Assembly (NCBI RefSeq): GCF_900105785.1
Contig: NZ_LT629799.1
Span: 1,922,001-1,986,000, forward strand
Direction: 5' to 3'
Source: Microlunatus sagamiharensis
Lineage (GTDB): Bacteria; Actinomycetota; Actinomycetes; Propionibacteriales; Propionibacteriaceae
DNA length: 64,000 nucleotides
Positions 25,637 through 34,170 of this stretch are shown here, piece after piece. Position 1 is the stretch's first letter; every line of letters starts with the position of its first letter. The notes below the pieces were generated by a model. The model made no database searches and was not told where the DNA came from. It worked only from the letters and a program-made list of their open reading frames with translations. The translations under genes and the position numbers were made by a program.

Positions 25637-26014
25637 ATGGCCCGCACCGAGGGTCGCTGGATCAGCGACATCGACACCGACGTCCCGCCGAGCGGCGAGG
25701 GCTGCCAGGAGTGCGACGCGGCCGGCGGGTGGTGGTTCCACCTGCGCCGCTGCGCGACCTGCGGCCACGTGGGCTGCTGCGACAGCTCGCTCGGCCAGCA
25801 CGCGTCCGCGCACGCCCGCTCCACCCACCACCGCTACATGCAGTCGTTCGAGCCCGGCGAGGACTGGTTCTGGGACTTCGCCGAGCAGGAGGCCGGCGAG
25901 GGCCCCCGGCTCGCGGCCCCGCGCTCGCACCCGGACGACCATCCGACACCCGGCCCGGCCAGCCGCGTCCCGACGGACTGGCAGCAGCAGCTGCAGTCCG
26001 CCGGGAGGAGCTGA
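25637..26014 (+). CDS. UBP-type zinc-finger protein
   Basis: 125 residues. Cys and His ligands of a ZnF-UBP are in place: GCQECDAAGGWWFHLRRCATCGHVGCCDSS, then HARSTHHRYMQSFEPGEDWFW. In eukaryotes this domain binds free ubiquitin C-termini; in bacteria it occurs alone with unknown role. ATG start with GTGGAGGAACG upstream, a good ribosome site. The C-terminal ~35 residues are Pro-rich and likely disordered. It is convergent with moeZ, 36 bp between the stops. Confidence 0.85.
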   Translation: MARTEGRWISDIDTDVPPSGEGCQECDAAGGWWFHLRRCATCGHVGCCDSSLGQHASAHARSTHHRYMQSFEPGEDWFWDFAEQEAGEGPRLAAPRSHPDDHPTPGPASRVPTDWQQQLQSAGRS

Positions 26015-26050
26015 GCACTCCGAGCGGCGACCGGGCGCGAGGAGGAGCGG

Positions 26051-27223
26051 TCAGTAGGCGGGCTGGCTCGGGTCGATGTCGTTGACCCAGGCGCTCACGC
26101 CGCCGCCGACGTGCACGGCGTCGGCGAGGCCGGCCCCGCGGACGATGGCCAGCACCTCCGAGGAGCGCACGCCGGTCTTGCAGTAGAGGACGACCTGCTT
26201 GTCCTGCGGGAGCTGGCCCAGCGCCTCGCCGGTCTGGAAGTCGCCCTTGGGGATGAGCACCGAACCGGGGATGCGGTTGATGTCGCGCTCGACGGGCTCA
26301 CGCACGTCGACGAGCAGGAAGTCCTTCTCGCCGCGCTCGCGCTCCGAGAGCCAGTCCTCGAGCTGGCGCACACCGATGGTGTGGCCGGCGACCGCCTCGG
26401 CGGCCTCCTCGGTGATCGCGCCGCAGAAGGCCTCGTAGTCGATCAGCTCGGTGATCGGCGTGCCCTCGGGGTCCTTGCGGAGCTTGAGGGTCGTGTACTT
26501 CATCTCGAGCGCGTCGTAGACCATGAGCCGCCCGATCAGCGGGTCGCCGATGCCGGTGATCAGCTTGATCGCCTCGGTGACCATGATCGACCCGATCGAC
26601 GCGCAGAGCACGCCGAGCACGCCGCCCTCGGCGCACGAGGGCACCATGCCGGGCGGCGGGGCCTCGGGGTAGAGGTCTCGGTACTGCGGGCCGTGGTCGG
26701 CCCAGAAGACGCTGGCCTGGCCCTCGAAGCGGAAGATCGAGCCCCAGACGTACGGCTTGTGGGACAGCACGGCGGCGTCGTTCACCAGGTAGCGCGTGGC
26801 GAAGTTGTCGGTGCCGTCGAGGATCAGGTCGTACTGCGCGAAGATCTCCATGACGTTGTCGTTGTCCAGACGGACGTCGTGGACCTCGACCTCGACCAGC
26901 GGGTTGACCTCGGCGATCGACTCCTTCGCCGACTGCGCCTTGGACTTCCCGATGTCAGACTGGCCGTGGATGATCTGGCGCTGCAGGTTGGACTCGTCGA
27001 CGGTGTCGAACTCGACGATGCCCAGCGTGCCCACGCCGGCGGCGGCGAGGTAGAGCAGCGCCGGGCTGCCGAGGCCGCCGGCCCCGATGACGAGCACCCG
27101 GGCGTTCTTCAGACGCTTCTGCCCCACCATGCCCACGTCGGGGATGATCAGGTGCCGGCTGTAGCGACGGACCTCTTCGGTCGTCAGCTCGTCGGCGGGT
27201 TCGACCAGTGGTGGCAGCGCCAC
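26051..27223 (-). CDS. moeZ: MoeZ, adenylyltransferase/sulfurtransferase (ThiF/MoeB plus rhodanese)
   Basis: 390 residues. N-terminal E1-like ThiF/MoeB domain (~15-265) has VIGAGGLGSPALLYLAAAG nucleotide binding and DGTDNFATRYLVNDA; the C-terminal rhodanese domain (~285-390) has the active-site loop YCKTGVRSSEVL with catalytic Cys. MoeZ adenylates and thiocarboxylates small ubiquitin-like sulfur carriers for molybdopterin, cysteine (CysO) or thiamine pathways. One Cys in PSCAEGGVLGV is conserved, while the four-Cys zinc site of E. coli MoeB is not complete, as usual for actinobacterial MoeZ. GTG start with an AGGAGGAACT ribosome site directly upstream. Confidence 0.93.
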   Translation of the reverse strand: MALPPLVEPADELTTEEVRRYSRHLIIPDVGMVGQKRLKNARVLVIGAGGLGSPALLYLAAAGVGTLGIVEFDTVDESNLQRQIIHGQSDIGKSKAQSAKESIAEVNPLVEVEVHDVRLDNDNVMEIFAQYDLILDGTDNFATRYLVNDAAVLSHKPYVWGSIFRFEGQASVFWADHGPQYRDLYPEAPPPGMVPSCAEGGVLGVLCASIGSIMVTEAIKLITGIGDPLIGRLMVYDALEMKYTTLKLRKDPEGTPITELIDYEAFCGAITEEAAEAVAGHTIGVRQLEDWLSERERGEKDFLLVDVREPVERDINRIPGSVLIPKGDFQTGEALGQLPQDKQVVLYCKTGVRSSEVLAIVRGAGLADAVHVGGGVSAWVNDIDPSQPAY

Positions 27224-27308
27224 AGTTCCTCCTGCACTCGTACGGGTCCCGGCCGACGGCTCCCGGCCGGGCTCCCGATCGTCTGCGCCAACGCCCGTCC
27301 GCGGCGAC

Positions 27309-27689
27309 CTATTCCGAACGCCGGGACGCCTGGCCCTCGTCGGGCACGCCGGCGTCCACCACCGACGACGACCCGGCGGCCCGCGCGGTGAAGTCCGTCG
27401 TCCGCTCCTGCAGCCGCGTGATCGAGGCCGCGTCGCCGAGCGGCAGCACCACGTGGACGTTGTCGCTGTTGCTCACCCCGGGTGCGTCCATGACCCGGTC
27501 GACCAGCTCGCCACGGACCTCGTCGGGGGCGTCGTCGCGGTGGCGCTGGAGCCCGACCTGCGCGGTCCCGTGCGGCTCGGGCGTGGTCGTGACCTCGGCC
27601 GTGGCCACGACCTGGCCCTCGTGCCGGGCCTCGATCCGGGTGCGGTCGACCGACGGAGGTCCCTGGGTGCCCTGCTCGTTGGTGTCCAC
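27309..27689 (-). CDS. Small conserved-looking hypothetical protein
   Basis: 126 residues, GTG start with an AGGAGA ribosome site. Composition is acidic/polar: residues ~14-50 have alternating beta-strand character (RIEARHEGQVVATAEVTTTP), followed by NVHVVLPLGDAASITRLQERT. I do not recognise the family. It is 85 bp upstream of moeZ on the same strand, so it could share a transcript with moeZ. Confidence 0.6.
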   Translation of the reverse strand: MDTNEQGTQGPPSVDRTRIEARHEGQVVATAEVTTTPEPHGTAQVGLQRHRDDAPDEVRGELVDRVMDAPGVSNSDNVHVVLPLGDAASITRLQERTTDFTARAAGSSSVVDAGVPDEGQASRRSE

Positions 27690-27831
27690 GTGCTCTCCTG
27701 CTGGTCGGTGTCGGTGGGGCGGGGAGCGAGGCTGACCGGAGGCGTCGTCGACGACGGACCACCTAGCACGAACACAGTGGCAGTGACGGGGCGCGGTGTC
27801 ACGTCGCTGTCCAGGATCGCCCAGGCCGACC

Positions 27832-28653
27832 TCAGCGCTGGACGGCCTTGACCACCGTGGTCGCCCAGGTGACGTCCTCGGCGGGCACCGGACCCGCCAC
27901 CAGGCGACCGGCGAGCGCGCCGAGCGTCCGGACCACGACCCACGCCCGGGCCCGGTCCTCGTCCAGCCCGGCCGCGTCGACGACGGCGTAGAAGCGCTCG
28001 AGCAGGTCGCCGCGCAGGTCCTCGCTGGTGCCGGCCCCGTCCCATGGGGCCAGCGCCGACGCCACCTCGGCGGCGGGGTCGCCGACCACGGGCCGGGGGG
28101 CGACGGCCACCCAGCCGCCGGCACCGTCGCCCCGCACGGTGGCCGGGCGCAGGTCGCCGTGGAGCAGCACGGGCGCGGCCTCCTGCGCGTCGACGAGACC
28201 CGGCGTCCAGGCCCGGACCTGGTCGAGGAAGCGGCGCGGCACGGCCGCCGCCACCGCCGGGGACGCCAGGTCGGCGAGCCACGCAGGGGCGAGGTCGGCC
28301 AACGTGGGCGGCTGCGAAAGGGGCGGCCGGCGCAGCAGCGCCAGCAGCGCGCCGATCGCCGTCCCCGCGTCGTACGGGTCGAGGGCGCGCAGGTCGTCGT
28401 CCGGGTCGGTGCGCGAGGTCAGGAGCAGGCTCCGCCGGGGGTCGGCGCGGAGCAGCCGGACGGCGCCCTGCCCGTCCCAGGCGCGGAGGGCGAGGTGCTC
28501 GTGCGGGGACCCGTCGGGCGCGTGCTCGAGCAGCGCCGGTGCGCCGTCGTCGGCCAGCACGGGCAGCGCAGGGCGCGGCTCCGGCCGGAACGCGCCGTCG
28601 GCACGCAGCCCCCACTCGCGCACCACCTCCGTGAGCAGGCGGGAGGGGTCCAC
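27832..28653 (-). CDS. APH-fold protein of the aminoglycoside/hydroxyurea phosphotransferase family, catalytic residues altered
   Basis: 273 residues from GTG 28653. An earlier in-frame TTG at 28677 overlaps the upstream GNAT stop (TTGA) and is an alternative start. LALRAWDGQGAVRLLRADPRRSLLL and VLLHGDLRPATV place it in the streptomycin-6-kinase-like family. Several key positions differ. The ATP-binding Lys expected after PALL is Glu (ALLEHA). The metal-binding Asn of HGDLHxxN is replaced (HGDLRPAT). The Asp of the usual IDP is Ala (VAVAPRP). Only the HGD Asp is kept. It is therefore probably catalytically weak or a pseudo-kinase. It lies in a same-strand run with GNAT and CPBP genes. Confidence 0.7.
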   Translation of the reverse strand: MDPSRLLTEVVREWGLRADGAFRPEPRPALPVLADDGAPALLEHAPDGSPHEHLALRAWDGQGAVRLLRADPRRSLLLTSRTDPDDDLRALDPYDAGTAIGALLALLRRPPLSQPPTLADLAPAWLADLASPAVAAAVPRRFLDQVRAWTPGLVDAQEAAPVLLHGDLRPATVRGDGAGGWVAVAPRPVVGDPAAEVASALAPWDGAGTSEDLRGDLLERFYAVVDAAGLDEDRARAWVVVRTLGALAGRLVAGPVPAEDVTWATTVVKAVQR

Positions 28654-28673
28654 GCGGTCGGGAGCGGGCGGCG

Positions 28674-29714
28674 TCAAGCGTCGACGCCGGCCTGGAGGTA
28701 GCGGTGCCAGGACTCCGTGCGGTGGTCGACGACCCAGCCCATCGAGAGGTAGAGCCCGTCGGCGTTGGTCGAGGAGTCGGCGTCGACCTCGAGCGACACC
28801 CGGGGTCGGCCGCGCCGGGCCGCGTCGCCGATGACCGTGTTCAGCAGCGCTTTCGCGACCCCGCGGCCACGGGCCCGCCGGTGCACGCCGATGTAGTCGA
28901 CGTAGCTGCCGTACGCGCCGCTCGCGTCGGGCGGCGAGACCGAGCTGATGAGCGCACCGCCCGGGCGCCACACGCCCTCCTGCTCGACCTCGGCGACCCA
29001 CCAGTGGTCCCAGCGGTGCCAGGGATCCTCCTGGAGGCGCACGACGAACTCGGCGAACCCCTCGCGGTAGGAGTTGAAGTGGTCGGCGAAGGACTGCTCG
29101 AGCACCAGGTGCACGGTCTGCAGGTCCTCGGCGGTCGGCAGCCCGTTCGCGTGCTCGCGCACCCGCCGGACCCGGACCCCGGGCCGGGGCGCCGGGAGCG
29201 CACCGGGCTCCCCCTCCTCGGGCGCGACCGGGCGGACCATCTTGAGCCAGGTGCGGACGCAGGCGTAGCCGGCGGCACCCAGCCACGCGCGCTGGCGCTC
29301 GTCGTCGGAGTCCGCCGAGGCGTCGAGCTGGGTCTCGCGGACCCGGCGCAGCGCGGCGACCTCGGCCGCGGCCCGGTCGGCCCAGGCGAACAGGCCCGAG
29401 GCGACGGCGTCCTGCTCGCGGGCGTCGGGGGCGACGAGCACGGTCACCTCCGTGCGCCCGGCCGCCCGGTCGTGCACGACCGCCCAGCCCACGAGCCGGC
29501 CCGACGGGTCGAGCACCACCCGCTGGCGCCGGGTCCAGCTCGCGGGCCCCACGACCAGCGCGGTCAGCGTCGCCACGTCGACGGGCGTGCTGCTCCCGGC
29601 CCGGCGGTTGGCGTCCAGCAGGGCGGTCAGCGCCCCGATGTCCGCGTCCCCGGGGACCCGGGCCGACCAGCCCTCGGGCAGGACGGCGCGTTCACGTTCC
29701 TCGACCGGTGCCAC
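28674..29714 (-). CDS. Tandem GNAT acetyltransferase (MshD-like layout)
   Basis: 346 residues with two GNAT domains. The first (~15-160) is degenerate. The second (~185-346) has the acetyl-CoA loop RRARGRGVAKALL, the preceding DYIGVHRRARG strand, and the SLEVDADSSTNADGLYLSMGW motif. The tandem arrangement is like mycothiol synthase MshD, but also like many uncharacterised actinobacterial GNATs, so no substrate is assigned. GTG start at 29714; 22 bp separate it from the upstream CPBP protease gene. Confidence 0.75.
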   Translation of the reverse strand: MAPVEERERAVLPEGWSARVPGDADIGALTALLDANRRAGSSTPVDVATLTALVVGPASWTRRQRVVLDPSGRLVGWAVVHDRAAGRTEVTVLVAPDAREQDAVASGLFAWADRAAAEVAALRRVRETQLDASADSDDERQRAWLGAAGYACVRTWLKMVRPVAPEEGEPGALPAPRPGVRVRRVREHANGLPTAEDLQTVHLVLEQSFADHFNSYREGFAEFVVRLQEDPWHRWDHWWVAEVEQEGVWRPGGALISSVSPPDASGAYGSYVDYIGVHRRARGRGVAKALLNTVIGDAARRGRPRVSLEVDADSSTNADGLYLSMGWVVDHRTESWHRYLQAGVDA

Positions 29715-29736
29715 CGTCGAAGTCTGTCAGCCCGTG

Positions 29737-30765
29737 TCAGCGTCCCAGCGGTGCGTACCAGGTGGCGTCGGGCGGGTCGAGCGGCACGGACCCGTACGGC
29801 GAGGGCAGCTCGACCGCCCCTGCCGGTGCCGGGGTCCGGCGCTGCACGCCTGCGCGCCGCGCCTGCCACAGGATCAGCGCGACGGCGATCGCGTGCACGA
29901 CGAGCCCGGGGAAGAAGTCCCAGGGCGAGCCCGTCGTGGCGCCGTCGACGAAGGAGTCGGTGTAGCCGCCGTAGGTGATCGTGACCAGGCCGACGCCGAC
30001 GTTGTTGACCACGTGCATGGCGATGCCGGCCTCGAGCCCGCCGGTGCGCCAGTTGGCGAGGCAGGCAGCGACGGCGAGCGTGGCGATGCTCAGCAGCACC
30101 CACGGATCCGGGCTGCCGTGGGCGAGCCCGAACAGCGCGGCCGACACCACGGTCGTCACCACGAGCCCGGCGACCGGGCGGGCGAAGTACGACCCGAGGT
30201 TCTGCACGAGCCAGCCGCGGAAGAGGTACTCCTCCCCCGCCGCCTGGAAGGGCGTGACCACCACCGCCATGACCAGCAGCAGCACCCAGTGCTGCGGGCG
30301 CCCGGGCTCCACGGGGTCCAGCACCGAGCCCAGGCCGAGGTAGAGCACCCAGACCGGGGCGGTGACGAGCAGGCAGCGGCCCAGCCAGCGCCACCGCAGC
30401 CCGCCGGCGACGGAGGACACCCACCGCGGGCGGACCTTGTGCGCGACCGCGGTCGCGCCCATGGAGACGAGGATCAGCCCGGCCAGCAGCACGTCGCCCT
30501 GGTTGGTCGACAGCGGGCTGAACTCCTCGTCCAGCGAACCCACCCACCGGTCGGGCAGCAGCAGGTCGAGGCCCGGGTAGCCGCCGAAGACCACGATCAT
30601 CAGCGCGACCAGGAGCCCGAGGAGGACGGCGAACGAGAGAATCGGGCGCCACCAGCGCCAGCGGGGTCCGCGCAGCAGCTGGTGGTACGCGACCGGGCGC
30701 CCGGGCAGCAGCGTGCGGTCGACGCGGCGCGGGCGAGGTGCGGGGACCACGGGAGCGGGGTGCAC
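29737..30765 (-). CDS. CPBP-family intramembrane metalloprotease
   Basis: 342 residues with about eight hydrophobic segments. The three CPBP/Abi motifs are present: GEEYLFRGW (Glu-Glu and Arg), SAALFGLAHG (His) and AMHVVNNV (His, Asn). These residues line an intramembrane zinc-less or metal-dependent glutamyl protease site as in Rce1-like enzymes. The basic N-terminus (RPRRVD) should be cytoplasmic. Substrates are unknown. It stops 23 bp from the divergent-side MarR gene stop region and shares its strand. Confidence 0.85.
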   Translation of the reverse strand: MHPAPVVPAPRPRRVDRTLLPGRPVAYHQLLRGPRWRWWRPILSFAVLLGLLVALMIVVFGGYPGLDLLLPDRWVGSLDEEFSPLSTNQGDVLLAGLILVSMGATAVAHKVRPRWVSSVAGGLRWRWLGRCLLVTAPVWVLYLGLGSVLDPVEPGRPQHWVLLLVMAVVVTPFQAAGEEYLFRGWLVQNLGSYFARPVAGLVVTTVVSAALFGLAHGSPDPWVLLSIATLAVAACLANWRTGGLEAGIAMHVVNNVGVGLVTITYGGYTDSFVDGATTGSPWDFFPGLVVHAIAVALILWQARRAGVQRRTPAPAGAVELPSPYGSVPLDPPDATWYAPLGR

Positions 30766-30789
30766 GGGCCCAGCCTCCCAGCGCCCGGG

Positions 30790-31317
30790 TCAGGCCGGGT
30801 CGCGGTGGGTCGCGGCGGGGTCGACCCCACCGGCGGCGAGACGTTCGTTGGCGGCCCGGCCGGCCAGGACCATGCGTTCGAGGAACGCGGCGACCAGGCG
30901 CAGCTCGTCGGGGTCGGCGGACCGTACGGTCGCCGCGATCTCCGTGCCGGAGAAGGCCATGAACCCGCGGGTCCGCTCCCGCGCGGACGACGTGGGGTGC
31001 AGGCTCACGCGGCGCAGGTCGGTCGTGGAGCGCTCCCGCGTGATGTGGCCGCCCTGCTCCAGGCGGCGCAGCAGCACCGACGTCGCGCCCGAGGTCATGC
31101 CGATGCGCCGGGCCAGCTGGGCGGGCGACAGCGGCCGGCCCGACTCCGCGCTCCAGGTGATGTGGCCCAGGGCGTTCGCGTCCGAGGTGGGCAGGCCCAT
31201 CCACGCCGAGACGTGCTGGTTGAGCTCGACGGACGTGTCGGCCCAGTCGCGCAGCCGCTCCATCACCTCCACCTGCTCGTCGCGCCAGCCCGCCGTCAGG
31301 AGCTCCTCCACCGCCAT
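30790..31317 (-). CDS. MarR-family transcriptional regulator
   Basis: 175 residues. Winged helix region: LSPAQLARRIGMTSGATSVLLRRLEQGGHITRERSTTDLRRVSL, typical of MarR, with flanking dimerisation helices. ATG start at 31317. Divergent from the FAD-dependent monooxygenase gene 66 bp away. The usual logic is repression of both genes from the shared intergenic operator until a phenolic or hydrophobic ligand binds; the inverted repeats at 31326-31358 are candidate operator sequence. Confidence 0.88.
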   Translation of the reverse strand: MAVEELLTAGWRDEQVEVMERLRDWADTSVELNQHVSAWMGLPTSDANALGHITWSAESGRPLSPAQLARRIGMTSGATSVLLRRLEQGGHITRERSTTDLRRVSLHPTSSARERTRGFMAFSGTEIAATVRSADPDELRLVAAFLERMVLAGRAANERLAAGGVDPAATHRDPA

Positions 31318-31325
31318 GCGCCTGT

Positions 31326-31358
31326 ACCTTTCGTGTGCAGTATCTTCACTGTAAAGGT
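31326..31358. promoter_or_regulatory. Candidate MarR operator in divergent promoter
   Basis: Two inverted repeats overlap in the 66-bp divergent gap: ACCTTT (31326) with AAAGGT (31353), and CAGT-N6-ACTG (31338-31351). The stretch is the most AT-rich in the neighbourhood and includes AGTATCTTCACTGTAAAG. The two repeats do not share a centre, so which is bound is unclear. Confidence 0.45.
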
Positions 31359-31383
31359 TTCTCGAGGCGAACAGGAGCACGAC

Positions 31384-32577
31384 ATGGCAGCACGGCACGC
31401 GGTGGTCTCGGGGGGCAGCATCGCCGGGCTCTCGGTGGCCTGGTGGCTCACGCGCACCGGGTGGCGGGTCACGCTCGTCGAGCGGGCCGCCTCCTTCCGC
31501 GACGGCGGGCAGAACGTCGACGTCCGCGGGGTCGCCCACGAGGTGCTGGACCGGATGGGTCTGACGGAGGCCATCGCCGCCCAGAACACCACGGAGACCG
31601 GCACCGTGCTGCTGCGCGAGGACGGGAGCGAGCTCGCCGAGCTGCCCTCCGACGGGCCCGACGGCGCCACGGCCGAGCTCGAGGTGCTGCGCGGCGACTT
31701 CGCCCGGACGATCTTCGACGCGCTGCCCGACGGCGTCGAGACGGTCTACGACGACGTCGTCGAGGCCGTGGAGGAGCGGCCCGACGGCGTCCTCGTCCGG
31801 CTCGCCTCGGGACGGGAGCTGGGCACCGACCTGCTGGTCGTCGCCGAGGGCGTCCGCTCCAGCACCCGGGACCTGCTCTTCGACGACGTGGACGCCCGCG
31901 ACCTCGGCATCACCATGGCCTTCGGGACCATCCCGCGCACGCCCGACGACGACTCCCGCTGGCGCTGGCTCACCACGGTCCGCGGCCGCCAGGTCCACCT
32001 GCGCCCCGACAACCACGGCACGACCCGGGCGATCCTCGCGTACGCCGGCGACGAGGACGTCACGCGCCTCGAGCGGCCGGACCTGATGCGCCGGCTGCGC
32101 GGGGTGTACGCCGACGCGGGCTGGCAGGCGCCGCGCGTGCTCGACGGCTTCGAGGGCTCCGACGACCTCTACGTCGACCGCCTCACGCAGGTGCGGATGC
32201 CCACCTGGCACCGTGGCCGCGTGGTCCTGGCCGGCGACGCCGGCTGGTGCGTCACCCCGATGGGCGGCGGCGGCGCCTCGCTCGCGCTGACCAGCGGCTA
32301 CGTCCTCGCCGCGTACCTCTCCTCGCACGCCGAGGACGACGTCGAGGGCGCCCTCGCGGCGTACGAGGAGTGGATGCGCCCGCTCGTCGACGACGTCCAG
32401 TCGCTGCCGCCGGGCATCGACAAGCTGGCCTACCCGCGGACCGCGCTGGGGCTCAAGCTCCACGACCTGGTCATCAAGGCCACGACACGGCCGCCGCTGT
32501 CGAAGCTCGCCGCGAGGATCACGCAGGTCGCCGGCACGGACCAGGAGCTGCCGGCGCTGCAGGCAACGGTTGCGTGA
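31384..32577 (+). CDS. FAD-dependent monooxygenase (group A, PHBH fold)
   Basis: 397 residues. N-terminal FAD-binding motif is a variant GGSIAGLSVAWWLTRTGWRVTLVE, the DG motif region is VVAEGVRSSTRDLLF, and the second FAD motif is VVLAGDAGWCVTPMGGGGASLAL. This is the single-component aromatic hydroxylase fold that uses NAD(P)H and O2; substrate unknown. ATG with ACAGGAGCACG ribosome site. Divergent from the MarR gene that probably controls it. About 100 bp separate it from the permease downstream. Confidence 0.88.
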   Translation: MAARHAVVSGGSIAGLSVAWWLTRTGWRVTLVERAASFRDGGQNVDVRGVAHEVLDRMGLTEAIAAQNTTETGTVLLREDGSELAELPSDGPDGATAELEVLRGDFARTIFDALPDGVETVYDDVVEAVEERPDGVLVRLASGRELGTDLLVVAEGVRSSTRDLLFDDVDARDLGITMAFGTIPRTPDDDSRWRWLTTVRGRQVHLRPDNHGTTRAILAYAGDEDVTRLERPDLMRRLRGVYADAGWQAPRVLDGFEGSDDLYVDRLTQVRMPTWHRGRVVLAGDAGWCVTPMGGGGASLALTSGYVLAAYLSSHAEDDVEGALAAYEEWMRPLVDDVQSLPPGIDKLAYPRTALGLKLHDLVIKATTRPPLSKLAARITQVAGTDQELPALQATVA

Positions 32578-32676
32578 CGCGCCCGGACGGGTCTCGCCAG
32601 AACGGCGGGTGAAGGCAACACTACGAAGGCGTGGCCGTCGGGGAGCCGGAGGCCGGCACCTGCCCTCGGAGGTTGG

Positions 32677-34167
32677 ATGAGCACGTCGACCACCCGCCCC
32701 ACCGGTCTCGCCGCGCAGCTCCTGCGCCGCAAGCCCGTCGGGGAGAGCGCGCACCCGCACGGGCCACAGCTGACGCGCTCGATCGGCACGTTCCAGCTGA
32801 CGATGTTCGGGGTCGGGGCGACCATCGGCACGGGCATCTTCTTCGTGCTCGGCCAGGCGGTGCCCGAGGCCGGGCCGGCCGTGGTGGTCTCGTTCGTCCT
32901 CGCCGGGATCGCGGCCGGGCTCGCGGCGATCTGCTACGCCGAGCTCGCGTCGTCGGTGCCGGTGTCGGGCAGCACGTACTCCTACGCGTACGCCACCCTC
33001 GGCGAGGTCGTGGCCATGGGCGTCGCCGCGTGCCTGCTGCTCGAGTACGGGGTGTCGACCGCCGCGGTCGCGGTGGGGTGGTCGGGCTACCTCAACGAGG
33101 CCGTGAGCAACGTCTTCGGCGTCTCGCTGCCCGAGTCGCTGCTCTACGCCCCGTTCAACGCCAACCCCGACGGACCGACCGGGATCATCAACCTGCCGGC
33201 CGTGGTCCTGGTCGGTCTCTGCATGATGCTGCTGATCCGTGGCGCGAGCGAGTCGGCCAGGCTCAACGCGATCATGGTCGTGATCAAGCTCGCGGTGCTG
33301 CTCATGTTCGTGGTCATCGCGTTCACCGCGTTCGACGGCGCCAACTTCACCGACTTCGCCCCGCTCGGCAAGGCGGCGATCGGCACCGCGGCGGGGACGA
33401 TCTTCTTCTCCTTCATCGGCCTGGACGCGGTGTCCACCGCCGGCGACGAGGTGAAGGACCCGCAGCGCACCATGCCGCGCGCGCTCATCGCCGCGCTGAT
33501 CATCGTCATCGTCTTCTACGTCCTCGTGGCCGTCGCCGCGCTCGGGACGCAGCCCTGGACCGACTTCGAGGGGCAGCAGGAGGCCGGGCTGGCCAAGATC
33601 CTCGAGATCGTCACGGGCGCGAACGTCTGGGGCACGATCCTCGCCCTCGGCGCGGTGATCTCGATCTTCTCGGTCACCCTCGTCACGCTCTACGGCCAGA
33701 CCCGGATCCTCTTCGCCATGGGCCGCGACGGGATGCTGCCGCCGGTCTTCGCGCGTGTGAGCCCGCGCAGCGGCACGCCGGTGAACAACACGGTCATCGT
33801 CGCCGTGATCGTGGCGGTCCTGGCCGCGTTCGTCCCGCTCGACTACCTCATCGACGTCGTCTCGATCGGCACGCTGACCGCGTTCGTGATCGTCTCGCTC
33901 GGCGTGATCATCCTGCGTGTCCGCGAGCCCGGGCTGAAGCGCGGCTTCAAGGTCCCCGGCTACCCCGTGACGCCGGTGCTGTCGATCCTGGCCTGCGCGT
34001 ACATCTTGTCGAGCCTGCACTGGATCACCTGGGTCGTCTTCGCCGGCTGGGTGCTGGTCTTCCTCGCCTTCTACATGGTCTACGGGCGCAAGCACTCGGT
34101 CGTAGGCAGGATCCAGCGTGGGGAGCTGACGCCGGACGAGCTGCCCGAGCCCACGAAGGAGCACTGA
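32677..34167 (+). CDS. APC-superfamily amino acid permease (CAT/YfnA-like)
   Basis: 496 residues with about twelve TM segments. The first helix region TIGTGIFFVLGQAVPEAGPAVVVSF and SSVPVSGSTYSYAY are the signature of the cationic amino-acid-transporter (CAT) branch of the APC superfamily; the length fits. Substrate could be cationic or neutral amino acids. ATG start with CGGAGG ribosome site. The universal stress protein gene begins 3 bp after the stop, so the pair is cotranscribed. Confidence 0.88.
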   Translation: MSTSTTRPTGLAAQLLRRKPVGESAHPHGPQLTRSIGTFQLTMFGVGATIGTGIFFVLGQAVPEAGPAVVVSFVLAGIAAGLAAICYAELASSVPVSGSTYSYAYATLGEVVAMGVAACLLLEYGVSTAAVAVGWSGYLNEAVSNVFGVSLPESLLYAPFNANPDGPTGIINLPAVVLVGLCMMLLIRGASESARLNAIMVVIKLAVLLMFVVIAFTAFDGANFTDFAPLGKAAIGTAAGTIFFSFIGLDAVSTAGDEVKDPQRTMPRALIAALIIVIVFYVLVAVAALGTQPWTDFEGQQEAGLAKILEIVTGANVWGTILALGAVISIFSVTLVTLYGQTRILFAMGRDGMLPPVFARVSPRSGTPVNNTVIVAVIVAVLAAFVPLDYLIDVVSIGTLTAFVIVSLGVIILRVREPGLKRGFKVPGYPVTPVLSILACAYILSSLHWITWVVFAGWVLVFLAFYMVYGRKHSVVGRIQRGELTPDELPEPTKEH

Positions 34168-34170
34168 GGG

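Noticed and set aside
27832-28653. Streptomycin or hydroxyurea resistance kinase
   Set aside because: Key catalytic residues are replaced, so resistance by phosphorylation is unlikely.
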